Positions 35,530 through 45,413 of a stretch of 64,000 nucleotides of DNA are shown in pieces. The notes under the pieces are model-generated. The model had not been told where the DNA came from and did not search any database. It was given only the letters and a program-made list of their open reading frames with translations. The DNA is from Pseudomonas asplenii (lineage in GTDB: Bacteria; Pseudomonadota; Gammaproteobacteria; Pseudomonadales; Pseudomonadaceae), in NCBI RefSeq assembly GCF_900105475.1, contig NZ_LT629777.1, positions 1,736,001-1,800,000 of the forward strand, given 5' to 3'. A program made the position numbers and the translations under genes. How positions within the stretch are numbered: position 1 is the stretch's first letter; every line of letters begins with the position of its first letter.

Positions 35530-38500
35530 ATGGACATACTGATTCCCGGATTCGACATAGACGGCGAGATTGGCGAAGGCGCCATGGCCACCGTCTATCT
35601 GGCGACCCAGCGGTCGCTGGAACGCAAGGTGGCGCTGAAAGTCATGGCGGCTGCGCTGGCCGCCGACCCGACCTTCTGCGAGCGCTTCCTGCGCGAAGGC
35701 CGAACCCTGGCGCGGCTGTCGCACCCGCATACCGTGACCATCCACGATATCGGCAATGTCGGCGAGCTGTACTACATGGCCATGGAGTACCTGCCCAACG
35801 GTACGCTCAAGGAACGTATCGCCGAGGGCCTGAGCCCGGAGCAGGGCCTGCAGTACATTCGCCAGATCGCCTCCGCGCTCGGTTATGCCCATGCCCAGGG
35901 TCTGGTACACCGTGATGTGAAGCCGGCGAACATCCTGTTCCGTGCCGACGGTACGGCGGTGCTCTCGGACTTCGGCATCGCCAAGTCGCTGGACGACCGC
36001 ACCCAGTTCACCCAGGCCGGTTTCGCCGTCGGTACGCCGAGCTACATGAGCCCCGAGCAGGCCCGTGGCCAGGAGATCGACGGGCGCGCCGACCTTTATG
36101 CGCTGGGCGTGGTGCTTTACGAAATCCTCGTCGGCAAGCTGCCCTATACCGGCACCGATGCGTTGTCGACGGCGCTGGCGCACCTCACTGAACCGTTGCC
36201 GGAACTGCCGATCCAGCATGGTCGCTACCAGCACATCCTGCAGCGGTTGCTGGCGAAGGACCCGGCCGAGCGTTTCCCCGACGCGGCGGCATTGCAGGCA
36301 GCACTGGACAACCTGCCGAGCGAGGCGTTGGAGTCGACCCTGATCCAGCCCCTGGCCCTGCCCACGGCCGCCGTCGAGAAACCGGCGGCCCCTGATCTGG
36401 GCGGGCTGACCCCGGTATCGATCGAGATCCCCAGCCAGGCACCGGCGCAACCGGCGTCGCGGCCGAGCCCACAGCCTACGCCGAGCCCGCAACCGGTACT
36501 GCGTGACAACGCCGACTCGCAGCAACGCCGTGGCCCGGTGCTGGCCTTGTTGGCCGTCGCGGTGGCGGCCGCCATCGGGGTCGCCGGTGCCGGTTATTGG
36601 TGGCTGGGCAGTGATAAACCGGTGAAAGCGCCAGCGACCGCCAGTGCCACGCCGTCGGCCTCTACCACGCCCGTGGCCGGTACAGCCCCCACCTCGACCA
36701 CGTCGTCTGCCTCGAACAGGCCGGCGGACCCGGTGAGCACGACCGCAACCGTCCAGGCTTCGCCTGGCGAAGCTGACGGCGGCAACCGGCCGCTGCTGAT
36801 GGTCGGCAAGAAGACCTTGTTCCAGCGCGTGTTGAGCCAACCCGGCGCGCAGTTGTATAGCTCGCCTGGCGGTCAGGCCGACAAGGCCCTGCCGGCGTTT
36901 TCGGTGCTGTACGTCTACCAGCGCAAGACCGTCGATGGCGCTTCCTGGATGCGGGTCGGGGCCGCCAGTGACGGACGCAGCGAAGGCTGGTTACCCAGCG
37001 CGAAAGTCAGCGAATGGAAACAGAGCCTGGTACTGAAGTTCACCGAGCGCTCCGGTCGTGAACCGGTGATGTTCCTGCGTGACGCTGCCGATATCGACAA
37101 GTTGCTGGCCAATCCGGCGGCGGCGAAGAACCTGTTGCTCAGCGCGCAGAAGAACCCGGCTGACAACCAGCGGGTGCTGGCCCTGGAACCGGCGGCCAGC
37201 GCCGTGCCGCAGAACCAGTTCTATCTGCTGCCGATTTTCGATTCGCGCGAAAGCATCGACGAAAACGGCCAGCCGGTGCAGTTGCTCAATGTCGCCTCGA
37301 TCGACCCGGGCAGCGCCGCGCAAAAAAGCGTCAGCGGCGCGGCACCCGTGGCCGCGGCGGACAAGTTCCGCACCGCGATCGTGCTGGTGGTCGACACCAC
37401 GGTGTCGATGCAGCCCTACATCGACCAGGTTCGCGACGTGGTCCATGAACTGCAGAGCCAGATCGCCCAGCGCGGCGAGCTGGACAGCGTCAGTTTTGGC
37501 CTGGTGGGCTTTCGTAACAACATCCAGAAGACCCCGGGCCTTGAGTACCTGAGCAAGACCCTGATCAGCCTCGACCAGGGCCGCGATCCCGAGCGTTTCC
37601 TGGAGTTGGCGCGGCAGGTCAAGGCGTCGACGGTGTCGAGCCATTCGTTCAACGAGGATTCCTTCGCCGGCATCATGCAGGCGGTCGATGGCATGGGCTG
37701 GTCCGGCTATGGCGGGCGGCTGATTCTGTTGGTCACTGATGCCGGATCGTTGCGCAAGAACGACCCCTACAGCAGCACCCGGATGAACGAGGCGGAGATT
37801 CGCCAGGCGGCACTGAGCAAGCAGATCAAGATTTACGCACTGCACCTGCGCAGTGCGGCCGGCAATAAGAACCACGCCTTTGCCGAGCAGCAGTACCGCA
37901 CCCTGACCGCCGACGCCAACCCGAAGATCGGCGACCTCTACATTCCGGTCCAGGGCGGCGATGTGCGCAAGCTCGGCGAGCGGGTCGAGGAAATCGGTTC
38001 GGTGTTCGCCAACCTGGTGCACCAGGTACGCAGCAACCAGACTCAGGCGGCGCCGCTGCTGGCGTCGGCACCGACCCTGGCAGACAAGTCGGCGGCCATC
38101 GGTTATGCCATGCACATGGATTTCCTCGGGCGCAAGGGCGCCAGCCAGGCGCCGCAACTGGTCAGTGCCTGGACCGCCGACCGCGACCTGACCAACCCGG
38201 CGCTGCCGGCGTTCCAGGTCTGCGTGATGCTGACCAAGCTGCAGCTCAACGAGTTGCAGCAGTCGCTGAAACTGATCGTCGATGCCGCGCGTAAAACCCA
38301 GAGTTCGCCCAAGGACTTCTTCCAGGAAATCGCCAGCGCCAGTGCCTACATGAGTCGTGACCCGGCGGCCCTGCGCAAGGGCGGCAATCTCGCCGATGGC
38401 GGGGTGCTCGGTGAGTACCTGGAAGGCCTGCCGTATCGCAGCAAGTCGCTGAGCATGACCCAGGACCTGTGGCTGTCGCTCAGCGTTGCCGAACAGGAAG

Positions 38501-38634
38501 ACTTCATCGATGAACTGGAGTCGAAGATCCGTCTCTACGAGACCTTCCACAACGATGTGGCGAACTGGGTCCGGTTCGGCGATGCCGAGCCGGGTGACGC
38601 GTTGTACCGCGTACCGCTGTCGACGCTGCCGTGA
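35530..38634 (+). CDS. ppkA: Ser/Thr protein kinase PpkA with periplasmic vWA domain
   Basis: A 1034-residue transmembrane Hanks-type kinase that activates the T6SS by phosphorylating Fha. The kinase domain (1-275) has the invariant lysine K37, catalytic HRD with D129 and DFG with D147, all intact. A Pro/Ser-rich linker precedes a membrane span near residue 345 ([20 protein letters not shown]). A periplasmic von Willebrand A domain follows (about 615-850), with a MIDAS-like motif (VDTTVSMQ) that senses signals from TagQRST. No Shine-Dalgarno is obvious; translation may be coupled to pppA. The stop overlaps tagT. Confidence 0.95.
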   Translation: MDILIPGFDIDGEIGEGAMATVYLATQRSLERKVALKVMAAALAADPTFCERFLREGRTLARLSHPHTVTIHDIGNVGELYYMAMEYLPNGTLKERIAEGLSPEQGLQYIRQIASALGYAHAQGLVHRDVKPANILFRADGTAVLSDFGIAKSLDDRTQFTQAGFAVGTPSYMSPEQARGQEIDGRADLYALGVVLYEILVGKLPYTGTDALSTALAHLTEPLPELPIQHGRYQHILQRLLAKDPAERFPDAAALQAALDNLPSEALESTLIQPLALPTAAVEKPAAPDLGGLTPVSIEIPSQAPAQPASRPSPQPTPSPQPVLRDNADSQQRRGPVLALLAVAVAAAIGVAGAGYWWLGSDKPVKAPATASATPSASTTPVAGTAPTSTTSSASNRPADPVSTTATVQASPGEADGGNRPLLMVGKKTLFQRVLSQPGAQLYSSPGGQADKALPAFSVLYVYQRKTVDGASWMRVGAASDGRSEGWLPSAKVSEWKQSLVLKFTERSGREPVMFLRDAADIDKLLANPAAAKNLLLSAQKNPADNQRVLALEPAASAVPQNQFYLLPIFDSRESIDENGQPVQLLNVASIDPGSAAQKSVSGAAPVAAADKFRTAIVLVVDTTVSMQPYIDQVRDVVHELQSQIAQRGELDSVSFGLVGFRNNIQKTPGLEYLSKTLISLDQGRDPERFLELARQVKASTVSSHSFNEDSFAGIMQAVDGMGWSGYGGRLILLVTDAGSLRKNDPYSSTRMNEAEIRQAALSKQIKIYALHLRSAAGNKNHAFAEQQYRTLTADANPKIGDLYIPVQGGDVRKLGERVEEIGSVFANLVHQVRSNQTQAAPLLASAPTLADKSAAIGYAMHMDFLGRKGASQAPQLVSAWTADRDLTNPALPAFQVCVMLTKLQLNELQQSLKLIVDAARKTQSSPKDFFQEIASASAYMSRDPAALRKGGNLADGGVLGEYLEGLPYRSKSLSMTQDLWLSLSVAEQEDFIDELESKIRLYETFHNDVANWVRFGDAEPGDALYRVPLSTLP

Positions 38635-39350
38635 TGTTCAGTCTGCGCGAGGTGCGCAAGACGCGGGGCGAGGGCGCCCAGCGCTACAGCCTGGTGATTG
38701 CGCGCCTGGACCTGGCGCCCGGTCAGCAATGGGCGCTGGTGGGTCCGAGCGGTTGCGGCAAGAGTACCTTGCTCGACCTGCTGGCGCTGGTTTTGGCGCC
38801 CGATCGGGCCGGCGTGTTCGCCTTCGACGGGCCCGCTGGCGTGCAGGATATCGCCGCGCTGTGGCGTGAAGGACGACATGACCCGCTGGCGCAACTGCGC
38901 AGCCGCTATTTCGGTTATGTGCTGCAGACCGGCGGGCTGCTGGGGTTTCTCGATGTGCGCGGGAACATCGAACTGTCGCGCAAACTGCTGGGTCTGGCGG
39001 ACGACGGCAGCGTGCGGCGCCTGGCCGAACAACTGGAGATCGCCGACCAGTTGGACAAGAAGCCCCAGGCCTTGTCCGTCGGGCAACGCCAGCGCGTCAG
39101 TTGTGCCCGGGCGCTGGCCCATGGTCCGCGGCTGTTGCTGGCCGACGAACCGACCGCCGCACTCGACCCGCTGAATGCCGGTCGGGTCATGCAGTTGCTG
39201 CTCAGGCAGGCCGGCGAGCAGGGAGCCTGCTGTGTGGTCGCCAGTCATGACGAGACGCTGGTGCGCGATTTGGGCATGAGCGTGTTGCGCATTACCTGTC
39301 GGCGTGATGCCGATGGTGGCGTGACTGCGACACTGGGGAGCGACGCTTGA
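38634..39350 (+). CDS. tagT: T6SS-associated ABC transporter ATPase TagT
   Basis: A 238-residue ABC ATPase of the LolD/MacB type. Walker A GPSGCGKST, signature LSVGQRQR and Walker B LLLADEPT are intact. With the permease TagS it works upstream of PpkA in sensing outside attack (the T6SS tit-for-tat response). I use ATG 38634, whose A is the last base of the ppkA stop (TGATG); the GTG one codon earlier is possible. The stop overlaps tagS in the same way. Confidence 0.93.
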   Translation: MFSLREVRKTRGEGAQRYSLVIARLDLAPGQQWALVGPSGCGKSTLLDLLALVLAPDRAGVFAFDGPAGVQDIAALWREGRHDPLAQLRSRYFGYVLQTGGLLGFLDVRGNIELSRKLLGLADDGSVRRLAEQLEIADQLDKKPQALSVGQRQRVSCARALAHGPRLLLADEPTAALDPLNAGRVMQLLLRQAGEQGACCVVASHDETLVRDLGMSVLRITCRRDADGGVTATLGSDA

Positions 39351-40552
39351 TGCGCGGTGCTCTGGTGGCGGCCCTGGCCTGGCAGGATTATCGCGCCGAC
39401 GCACGCCTGTCGGCCTGCACGGTGTTGGCGCTGGTGGCGGTGATCGCGCCGTTGCTGGTGCTGTTCGGCCTCAAATTCGGGCTGGTCAGCAGCCTGACCG
39501 AACGGCTGGAGCGAGACCCGCTGGTACGCGAGATCATTCCTCTGGGCGGCGGTCGCTTCGGTGCCGCCTACATCGCCGAACTGGGCCGGCGTGACGACGT
39601 GGCGTTCGCCCTGCCACGGACCCGACAGATCGCCGCCACCGCCGATCTGTCCATCAGTCGCCAGGGGCCTGCGTTGAACGTCGAGATGCTGCCGACCGCC
39701 GAGGGCGACCCGCTGCTCGGCGGCCTGCCGGCACCGACCGGCCTGGCGGCGATGCTGCTGAGCCACACCGCTGCGGAAAAGCTCGGTGTGAAGGCCGGTG
39801 ACTGGCTTGAGGTGGCCTTTGGTCGACAAGTGGCTGGCCGGGTGGAAAGCCAGCACACGCAGATCCAGGTGCAGGCGGTGCTGCCGCTGGAGGCCTTCGG
39901 GCGTGATGCGTTGTTCGCTCCGCTGGCGTTGCTGGAGGCCGCCGAGGATTATCGTGACGGTCGTGGCGTGCCATTGCTGGGCTGGAGCGGCGAGCCGCCG
40001 GGCTCCGCTGCGCAGCGGGTGTACCCGGCTTTCCGGCTGTATGCCCGTGACCTCAACGATGTCGAGCCGCTGCGCCGCTATTTCGCCGAGCGTGGCCTGC
40101 TGGTTTCGACCCAGGCGCAGACCATCGCCCAGGTCCAGTCGCTGAGTCGCAACCTGTCCATCGTATTCTGGATCATCGCCACCCTGGCCCTGGCCGGGGC
40201 GTTCGCGGCGATCTTCGCCGGAGCGCTGGCGGCGGTCGAGCGCAAGCGGCGCGAGTTGTCGGTGTTGCGCCTGCTCGGCCTCGGCACCGGTGCCTTGCTG
40301 CTGTTCGTGGTGCTGCAGGCGTTGTACAGCGGGGTGTTGGCTGCGGTGTTGAGCGCTGTGTTGTACCGCGTCGCGGAAGAGGGCCTGAATCATCTTTTTG
40401 TGCAGTCGACGGGCGAATATGCGAGCCAGTTACTGTTGGGCCATTACGTGCTGGCACTTTTTTCGGTGTTGGTGGTCTGTGCTCTGGCTGCAGCCCTCGG
40501 TGGCTGGCGGGTGGCGCGGATAGAAGCTTCGGAAGGAATCAGAGATGTTTAA
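39350..40552 (+). CDS. tagS: T6SS-associated ABC permease TagS
   Basis: A 400-residue FtsX/MacB-type permease: one N-terminal membrane helix (near residue 25), a large periplasmic loop (about 50-255), then three helices (about 268-290, 312-335, 358-380) around ERKRRELSVLRLLGLGTGAL. It pairs with TagT. ATG 39350 overlaps the tagT stop (TGATG); the track of the reading frame also allows TTG one codon earlier, which is less likely. The gene overlaps tagR by 8 bases. Confidence 0.92.
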   Translation: MRGALVAALAWQDYRADARLSACTVLALVAVIAPLLVLFGLKFGLVSSLTERLERDPLVREIIPLGGGRFGAAYIAELGRRDDVAFALPRTRQIAATADLSISRQGPALNVEMLPTAEGDPLLGGLPAPTGLAAMLLSHTAAEKLGVKAGDWLEVAFGRQVAGRVESQHTQIQVQAVLPLEAFGRDALFAPLALLEAAEDYRDGRGVPLLGWSGEPPGSAAQRVYPAFRLYARDLNDVEPLRRYFAERGLLVSTQAQTIAQVQSLSRNLSIVFWIIATLALAGAFAAIFAGALAAVERKRRELSVLRLLGLGTGALLLFVVLQALYSGVLAAVLSAVLYRVAEEGLNHLFVQSTGEYASQLLLGHYVLALFSVLVVCALAAALGGWRVARIEASEGIRDV

Positions 40553-42287
40553 GCTGCGCAGCGCGACCCACATGGTCTTGATCGGTTGCCTGGGCCTGGG
40601 TTCTTTGGGCCTGGGCGCTCTGGCGCGGGCCGACGACGACAGCAACAAGCTGGACAATCCCAAGCCGCTGAGCGGCGACATCAGCCTGCCGTTGCCCTGC
40701 GATGGCGAGATGGTCTTCCGCTACGTCTATATCCTCGCCCAGGGCAGCCTCGATGACCGCGAGATCAGCCTGGGCTACCCCTTCAGCGAGGACGAGCCGG
40801 GCTACAAGCAGTCGTTCATTTCCGGCTATCGCCGGGACTTCATCAACGGCCAGTTCACCCTCAAGGACCTGCCCAGCGATTGGCAGAAGGCGATTGCCCC
40901 GGCCCTGCCGAAAACCGATGCCGGTTCGCCGTTGAAACCGATGTTCTATTTCATGGGCAAGTATCCGGTGACGGCGCGCCAGTACGCGTTGGTCATGGCC
41001 CAGGCGCAATCGTTGTCCAGTGGTGAGCCGGCACCGGCCTGCGAGGCACCGGAAGGCCTTGCCGGGCGCTTGCCCAAGGTCAAGGTGTCGCGTTTCGATG
41101 CCGAGCGCTTTTCGGCGGTCTACAGCGCCTGGCTGATGAGGTATCACCGCGATCGGCTGCCGGTCAGTGGTCGTGGCAGTTCGGCCGAGGATGGCGGTAC
41201 CGGCTTCGTCCGCCTGCCGACCGAGGTCGAGTGGGAGTATGCCGCCCGTGGTGCCCAGGCAGTGGGCCGCCAGGAGCTGGAAGGCCGGCTGTTTCCGCGG
41301 CGCCAGCCGGGCAGCGACAGCGACGGGCCGCTGTCCGACTACGCGGTATTCAACCAGGTGGCCGGTGGTACCGGGCAGGCGCCACGGCTGATGCCGGTGG
41401 GCACCAAGTTGCCCAACCCGATCGGCCTGTTCGATGTGATCGGCAATGCCGCGCAAATGGTCCAGGAGTCCTTCCAGTTGGTGCATGCCGGCCGGCGCCA
41501 GGGCGCCTATGGCGGCTTCGTGGTCAAGGGCGGCAACTACCTCGAAGGTGAAGGCACGCTGTTTACCGGCATGCGTCGCGAGTATCCGCTGTTCGCCGCC
41601 GATGGCACCGAGCAGAGCAACGAGACCACCGGCTTTCGGGTTGCCATCGGCGCGCTGTCGGCGCCGCGCTCGCGCTACAAGGAACTGTTCGAGCAGTGGC
41701 AGAAGGAAGGTCGCCTGGCCGCCCTGACCGACGCCATCGACGATGCCCAGGACCCGACCAAGCGCCTGGACAGCATCATTTCCGGCACCACCGACACGCG
41801 TCTGCAGGCCGAGCTGGGGCTGGTCAACGAAGAACTCAAACGCAACGTGTCGCTGATCGCCCGCCAGCGTGAAGAGGCCGCCGGCAACCTGATCCAGTCG
41901 GCCGCGTTGGTGGCCGAGACCGTCAACAACTACAACATCCGCCTGACCAACCTGAAGAAGAGTCGCCAGCAGGCCGTCGATGCCAAGGACGAGGCCAGCG
42001 CTGCGCTGTTCGCCACGGCCATCGAAAACGGCACCAGCGCGCTGGACGGCGCCGTGGCGATCTACATCGACAACCTGGCAACAGCCACGCGCTACACCGA
42101 TGCGGTGATCCAGGCGCAGTTCCAGCGGGTCAAGGAAGAACTCAGTCGCAAACCCGTGCTCGGCAACAGCCTGGTGGCACGGGCAACCTTGTTCGTTCGT
42201 CATGTCGGGGATTACCGCAAGCAACAGCGGGCCGATCCGGCGACGATCTTGAAAGCGTTACTCGCATCGACCGCGCAGAAGCCTTGA
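40545..42287 (+). CDS. tagR: T6SS-associated periplasmic protein TagR (FGE-sulfatase domain)
   Basis: A 580-residue periplasmic protein with signal peptide (MFKLRSATHMVLIGCLG, cleavage after ALARA). The central part (about 140-365) is a formylglycine-generating-enzyme-like fold (LPTEVEWEYAARGAQAVG, NPIGLFDVIGNAAQMVQESF, ETTGFRVAIGAL). The remainder is helical. In P. aeruginosa TagR promotes PpkA activation and binds the outer-membrane lipoprotein TagQ. No sign of an enzymatic cysteine pair was checked. It overlaps tagS by 8 bases and precedes tagQ by 78 bases. Confidence 0.93.
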   Translation: MFKLRSATHMVLIGCLGLGSLGLGALARADDDSNKLDNPKPLSGDISLPLPCDGEMVFRYVYILAQGSLDDREISLGYPFSEDEPGYKQSFISGYRRDFINGQFTLKDLPSDWQKAIAPALPKTDAGSPLKPMFYFMGKYPVTARQYALVMAQAQSLSSGEPAPACEAPEGLAGRLPKVKVSRFDAERFSAVYSAWLMRYHRDRLPVSGRGSSAEDGGTGFVRLPTEVEWEYAARGAQAVGRQELEGRLFPRRQPGSDSDGPLSDYAVFNQVAGGTGQAPRLMPVGTKLPNPIGLFDVIGNAAQMVQESFQLVHAGRRQGAYGGFVVKGGNYLEGEGTLFTGMRREYPLFAADGTEQSNETTGFRVAIGALSAPRSRYKELFEQWQKEGRLAALTDAIDDAQDPTKRLDSIISGTTDTRLQAELGLVNEELKRNVSLIARQREEAAGNLIQSAALVAETVNNYNIRLTNLKKSRQQAVDAKDEASAALFATAIENGTSALDGAVAIYIDNLATATRYTDAVIQAQFQRVKEELSRKPVLGNSLVARATLFVRHVGDYRKQQRADPATILKALLASTAQKP

Positions 42288-42365
42288 GCGGTCGGAGTCC
42301 GGCGAGTGTAGAGGGGATCCGGGCGGTAGGTGCCGCATCGGCCAAGTCAAACCAAGAAAGGAAAC

Positions 42366-43313
42366 ATGAACATGATTTTCTCCAGTAAACCCCTTGTTTC
42401 AACCTCCAAGTGCCGTGCCGCGCTGTGGGTTGCCGCCGGATTCAGCACCGTGCTGATGGGCGGTTGCGCCACGTCGCCGACCTCCAAGGTCGGCCAGAGC
42501 ACCAAGGTCGAGTACTACCCGACCTGCTACGAGCCGGTGCAGCACCTGCGTGACACGGACTCGAGCATGACCCGTTCCATCGCTACCGGCGCGGTGATCG
42601 GTGCCCTGGGCGGTGCCGCACTCGGCGCGTTGACTGGCGACGATTCGAGCAAGCGCGGTCGCAATGCCGCCATCGGTGCCGCCGGTGGCGCACTGGCCGG
42701 TGGTGCAGCGGGCTACTACACCGAGAAGCAGAAGCAGATCGCCGACGACAATCAGCGCATTGGTTCCTACGCCGCTGACGTCAGCAAGCGCTCCGCCGAT
42801 ATCGATCGCAGCACCGCTTATGCCCAGGCTTCGCAGAGCTGCTACCAGCGTGAGTTCACCAACCTGGTCAGCGCCCGCAAGGCCAAGACCATCGGTGACG
42901 CCGAAGGTCGCAAGCGCCTGGCGGAAATCGTTGCCGGCCTGAAAGAGTCCAACGACCTGATCGTCGCGGTGAATGGCAAGGCCGCTGAAGACCTGAACAA
43001 CTACACCCAGGCGTACGAAAAGGACCTGCAGACCGTTGGTGTACAACGGACTGACGTGGTGACCGTTGCCACGGCCGATAGTGCTCCTGCGATCGCCCCG
43101 ACGGGTAAAGGCAAGAAGCAGAAGGTCATCAAGAAGCCAGCGCTGCCGACCGTGCCGAAAGAGGCCGTAGCGACTGAAAAAACCATCCAGGATGCCAACG
43201 CGAAGAAAGCGGCCAGCCAGCAAGTGGCGGCCACCGGTCAATCGCAGGTCAACAGCATGTGCAAAAACCCGGACCTGGGCGACTGGGCACCAGTACCTTG
43301 CCCGAATGCCTGA
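42366..43313 (+). CDS. tagQ: T6SS-associated outer-membrane lipoprotein TagQ
   Basis: A 315-residue lipoprotein with lipobox LMGGC (C34) after an N-terminal signal. The mature part has a glycine-zipper stretch (IGALGGAALGALTGDD, then GGALAGGAAGYYTEKQ) and a helical C-terminal half. TagQ tethers TagR at the outer membrane in the HSI-I regulatory pathway. ATG 42366 follows AAGAAAGGAAAC; an upstream in-frame ATG at 42330 is rejected and a second ATG at 42372 is possible. It is the last gene of the rightward T6SS operon. Confidence 0.9.
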   Translation: MNMIFSSKPLVSTSKCRAALWVAAGFSTVLMGGCATSPTSKVGQSTKVEYYPTCYEPVQHLRDTDSSMTRSIATGAVIGALGGAALGALTGDDSSKRGRNAAIGAAGGALAGGAAGYYTEKQKQIADDNQRIGSYAADVSKRSADIDRSTAYAQASQSCYQREFTNLVSARKAKTIGDAEGRKRLAEIVAGLKESNDLIVAVNGKAAEDLNNYTQAYEKDLQTVGVQRTDVVTVATADSAPAIAPTGKGKKQKVIKKPALPTVPKEAVATEKTIQDANAKKAASQQVAATGQSQVNSMCKNPDLGDWAPVPCPNA

Positions 43314-43452
43314 GTGACCGCCTGGTCATGAAAATGCTGACATAAGCGGCAAACGCCAGCCGATCTTCTTGCAAAGAAGGAGATCGGTGGCGTTCCTCGA
43401 ACAAACCGCTACACTGCGCCGGCGATTCCATTTTTCTGCCGAGGCGTTGTGC

Positions 43453-43830
43453 ATGAAATTCCGTTTTCTTCTCTGGGCAATGGGCCTGCTGATGGCCCGC
43501 GCCAGCCGCAATAACCCCGCGTTCCAGCAGCAACTGGCCGACAAGGCACTGGTGTTCCAGCTGCAGACGCTGGACGGCAAGATCGCCCGTCACTTCATCG
43601 TCAAGGATCAACGTATCACCAGCCAGTCCGGAACCTATCCGGAGCCGGCGTTCGCCATCGGCTTCAAGGATGCCGCGTACGGCTTCGCCACGCTGCAGGC
43701 GAAGAACAAGCAGTTGGCGTTCATGACGGGGATTCAGGACAAGTCGATCCAGATCAAGGGCAATCCGGCCCTGGTGATCTGGTTCCAGGGGCTGACCAAG
43801 TACCTCAAGCCGAAGAAAAAGAAGGCCTGA
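43453..43830 (+). CDS. SCP2-like small protein
   Basis: A 125-residue protein with a hydrophobic N-terminus (MKFRFLLWAMGLLMARAS) and a basic tail (KPKKKKA). The middle, with VFQLQTLDGKIARHFIVKD and PEPAFAIGFKDAAYGFATL, resembles the SCP2 sterol/lipid-binding fold. Its physiological role is unknown. ATG 43453 was chosen as the first in-frame ATG after a GAGG, and the longer frame from 43369 lacks support. It begins 140 bases after the T6SS island and is the first gene of the right-hand core region. Confidence 0.6.
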   Translation: MKFRFLLWAMGLLMARASRNNPAFQQQLADKALVFQLQTLDGKIARHFIVKDQRITSQSGTYPEPAFAIGFKDAAYGFATLQAKNKQLAFMTGIQDKSIQIKGNPALVIWFQGLTKYLKPKKKKA

Positions 43831-43869
43831 GGCGTTGCTGAAGGTTTGATATCTGGGGTGACTGTTCCG

Positions 43870-43917
43870 CCGCTATCGCCACAAGCCGGCTCCCACGCCG
43901 GCTTGTGGCGATAGCGG
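43870..43917. terminator. Perfect 21-bp hairpin (single REP-like palindrome)
   Basis: Arms at 43870-43890 and 43897-43917 are perfectly complementary over 21 bases around the 6-base loop TCCCAC. The core GCCGGC-TCCCAC belongs to the Pseudomonas REP family. It lies between the convergent SCP2-like gene and the HDOD gene, so it probably ends transcription from both sides although no U-run follows. Confidence 0.75.
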
Positions 43918-43934
43918 TCTGATGACCGCTGCTA

Positions 43935-45335
43935 TCAGTGCTGGCCGAACTGCGAAGCCAGTTCGCGCAGCAGCACTTCGGCTTCCAGCACCTTGCTCAC
44001 CACGTCCTCGGCCTTGTCGCGGCTCAGGCCCAGACGGTCGAGCAGGGCGTCGGGGATTGCCTCGTCCGGCCCGGAGCCGATGTTGCGGCTGCGCAGCAGG
44101 CGCACCGCCAGGCACACCAGGTTCGGGTACGCGGCATAGTCGCCGTCGTAGTGCGGGTCGTGCTGGAACCGCAGCGCGGTGGCCAACTCGTCCGGCATGT
44201 CCCAGTAGCGCATCAGCCAGGCGCCGATCTGCTCGCGGCTGATGCCCAGCAGGTGCTGCTCGACGTAGCTGTGGCACAGGTGCGGGTTGACCTCCAGATG
44301 CCGACAGATCAGCGAGAAATGCGGCGGGAACACATGGGCCAGCAGCAGGTAACCGAAGTTGTGCAGCAGGCCGGCCAGGTAGGTCAGGCCGGCTTCGGGG
44401 CGCTGCGCACGCGGCATGGCGCGGGTCAGGCCTTCGATCACAGCAGCGGTGTAGATCGATTGCTGCCAGTACGGCGTGCTGTGCTGCGGATGGTCCTTGG
44501 GCAGGCTCAGGGTCTTGCCCAGGGCCAGGCCGAGCGCCAGGTTGATCACCAGGTCGAAACCCAGCACCCGCACGATGGCATCTTCCACCGAGCGGATCTT
44601 GCCCGGCGAGGCGTAATACGGCGAAGCCGCCCAGCTCACCACTTGCGCGGCCAGGGCCGGATCAGTCTCGACCACACCGGTGATGTCGTCGATGGTCGCA
44701 TCGGGGTCGACCCGCAGCTTGATGATCTTCTGTGCGGTTTCCGCCAGCGGTGGAATCTCGATGGTCGCTTCCAGGCGTTGCTGGATGCGCCGTGCCGTGA
44801 AGACCTGGACCGCCTGGGTGATTTCCTTGCGATCGTCATCGGGGCGATCGAGGTTCGGACGAATATTGCTCAGGGCTTCGCCGAAGCTGGCGGCGCTGGC
44901 CTTGGTGAGCATGCTCTTGAAGTCGTCGCTGGAGATTTCCAGCAACAGGCCGAGTTCGCCGGAGTTGATCAACAGGCTCGGTTCACGCAGCAACTGTTCT
45001 TCGTACAGGCACGGCGAGCTGGTCAGTGCCGGCAGGCCGGGCAACAGGTGCAGGCTGTGTTTGCCGAGCATGCGCTCCAGACGTTCGGTGGAAACGGCCG
45101 TCAGGCTGCGGCCGGTGAGTTCGGTCAGGCGGTTGAGGTCGAGCAACTGGTTCTGCGCGAACAGGACCATGAGCGCACCGACTGCGTCATCGAGCAGCAC
45201 CGCCTGAACCTTGCGTGAAGCCGGCAGGCCAGGTTCGTCAGTGACTTCGCGATAGCGGATGGCAAGCTTGTCGAGCAGCATTCGAACCACAGACGGGGTG
45301 TGCGGGGTTGCATCAATGAGGGCAACTTCTGTCAT
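43935..45335 (-). CDS. YbaK-like plus HDOD-domain signalling protein
   Basis: A 466-residue protein. The N-terminal part (about 1-150) resembles the YbaK/prolyl-tRNA-editing fold (DKLAIRYREVTDEPGLPAS, VQAVLLDDAVGALMVLFAQN). The C-terminal part (about 195-420) is an HDOD domain (PPLAETAQKIIKLRVDPDAT, YLAGLLHNFGYLLLAHVFPP, LLGISREQIGAWLMRYWDMP), a degenerate HD fold common in regulators of motility, biofilm and stress. Start ATG 45335 is the first with family-like sequence (MTEVALIDATPH); an ATG 21 codons upstream is possible and neither has a strong ribosome site. Its exact role is unknown. Confidence 0.85.
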   Translation of the reverse strand: MTEVALIDATPHTPSVVRMLLDKLAIRYREVTDEPGLPASRKVQAVLLDDAVGALMVLFAQNQLLDLNRLTELTGRSLTAVSTERLERMLGKHSLHLLPGLPALTSSPCLYEEQLLREPSLLINSGELGLLLEISSDDFKSMLTKASAASFGEALSNIRPNLDRPDDDRKEITQAVQVFTARRIQQRLEATIEIPPLAETAQKIIKLRVDPDATIDDITGVVETDPALAAQVVSWAASPYYASPGKIRSVEDAIVRVLGFDLVINLALGLALGKTLSLPKDHPQHSTPYWQQSIYTAAVIEGLTRAMPRAQRPEAGLTYLAGLLHNFGYLLLAHVFPPHFSLICRHLEVNPHLCHSYVEQHLLGISREQIGAWLMRYWDMPDELATALRFQHDPHYDGDYAAYPNLVCLAVRLLRSRNIGSGPDEAIPDALLDRLGLSRDKAEDVVSKVLEAEVLLRELASQFGQH

Positions 45336-45413
45336 GGTCTGTATCCGTGTACCTACAATCTCAGCAGTATAACCAGCTTGTACCAGTGGATGGTCCACGA
45401 ATTGTGAGGTCTA

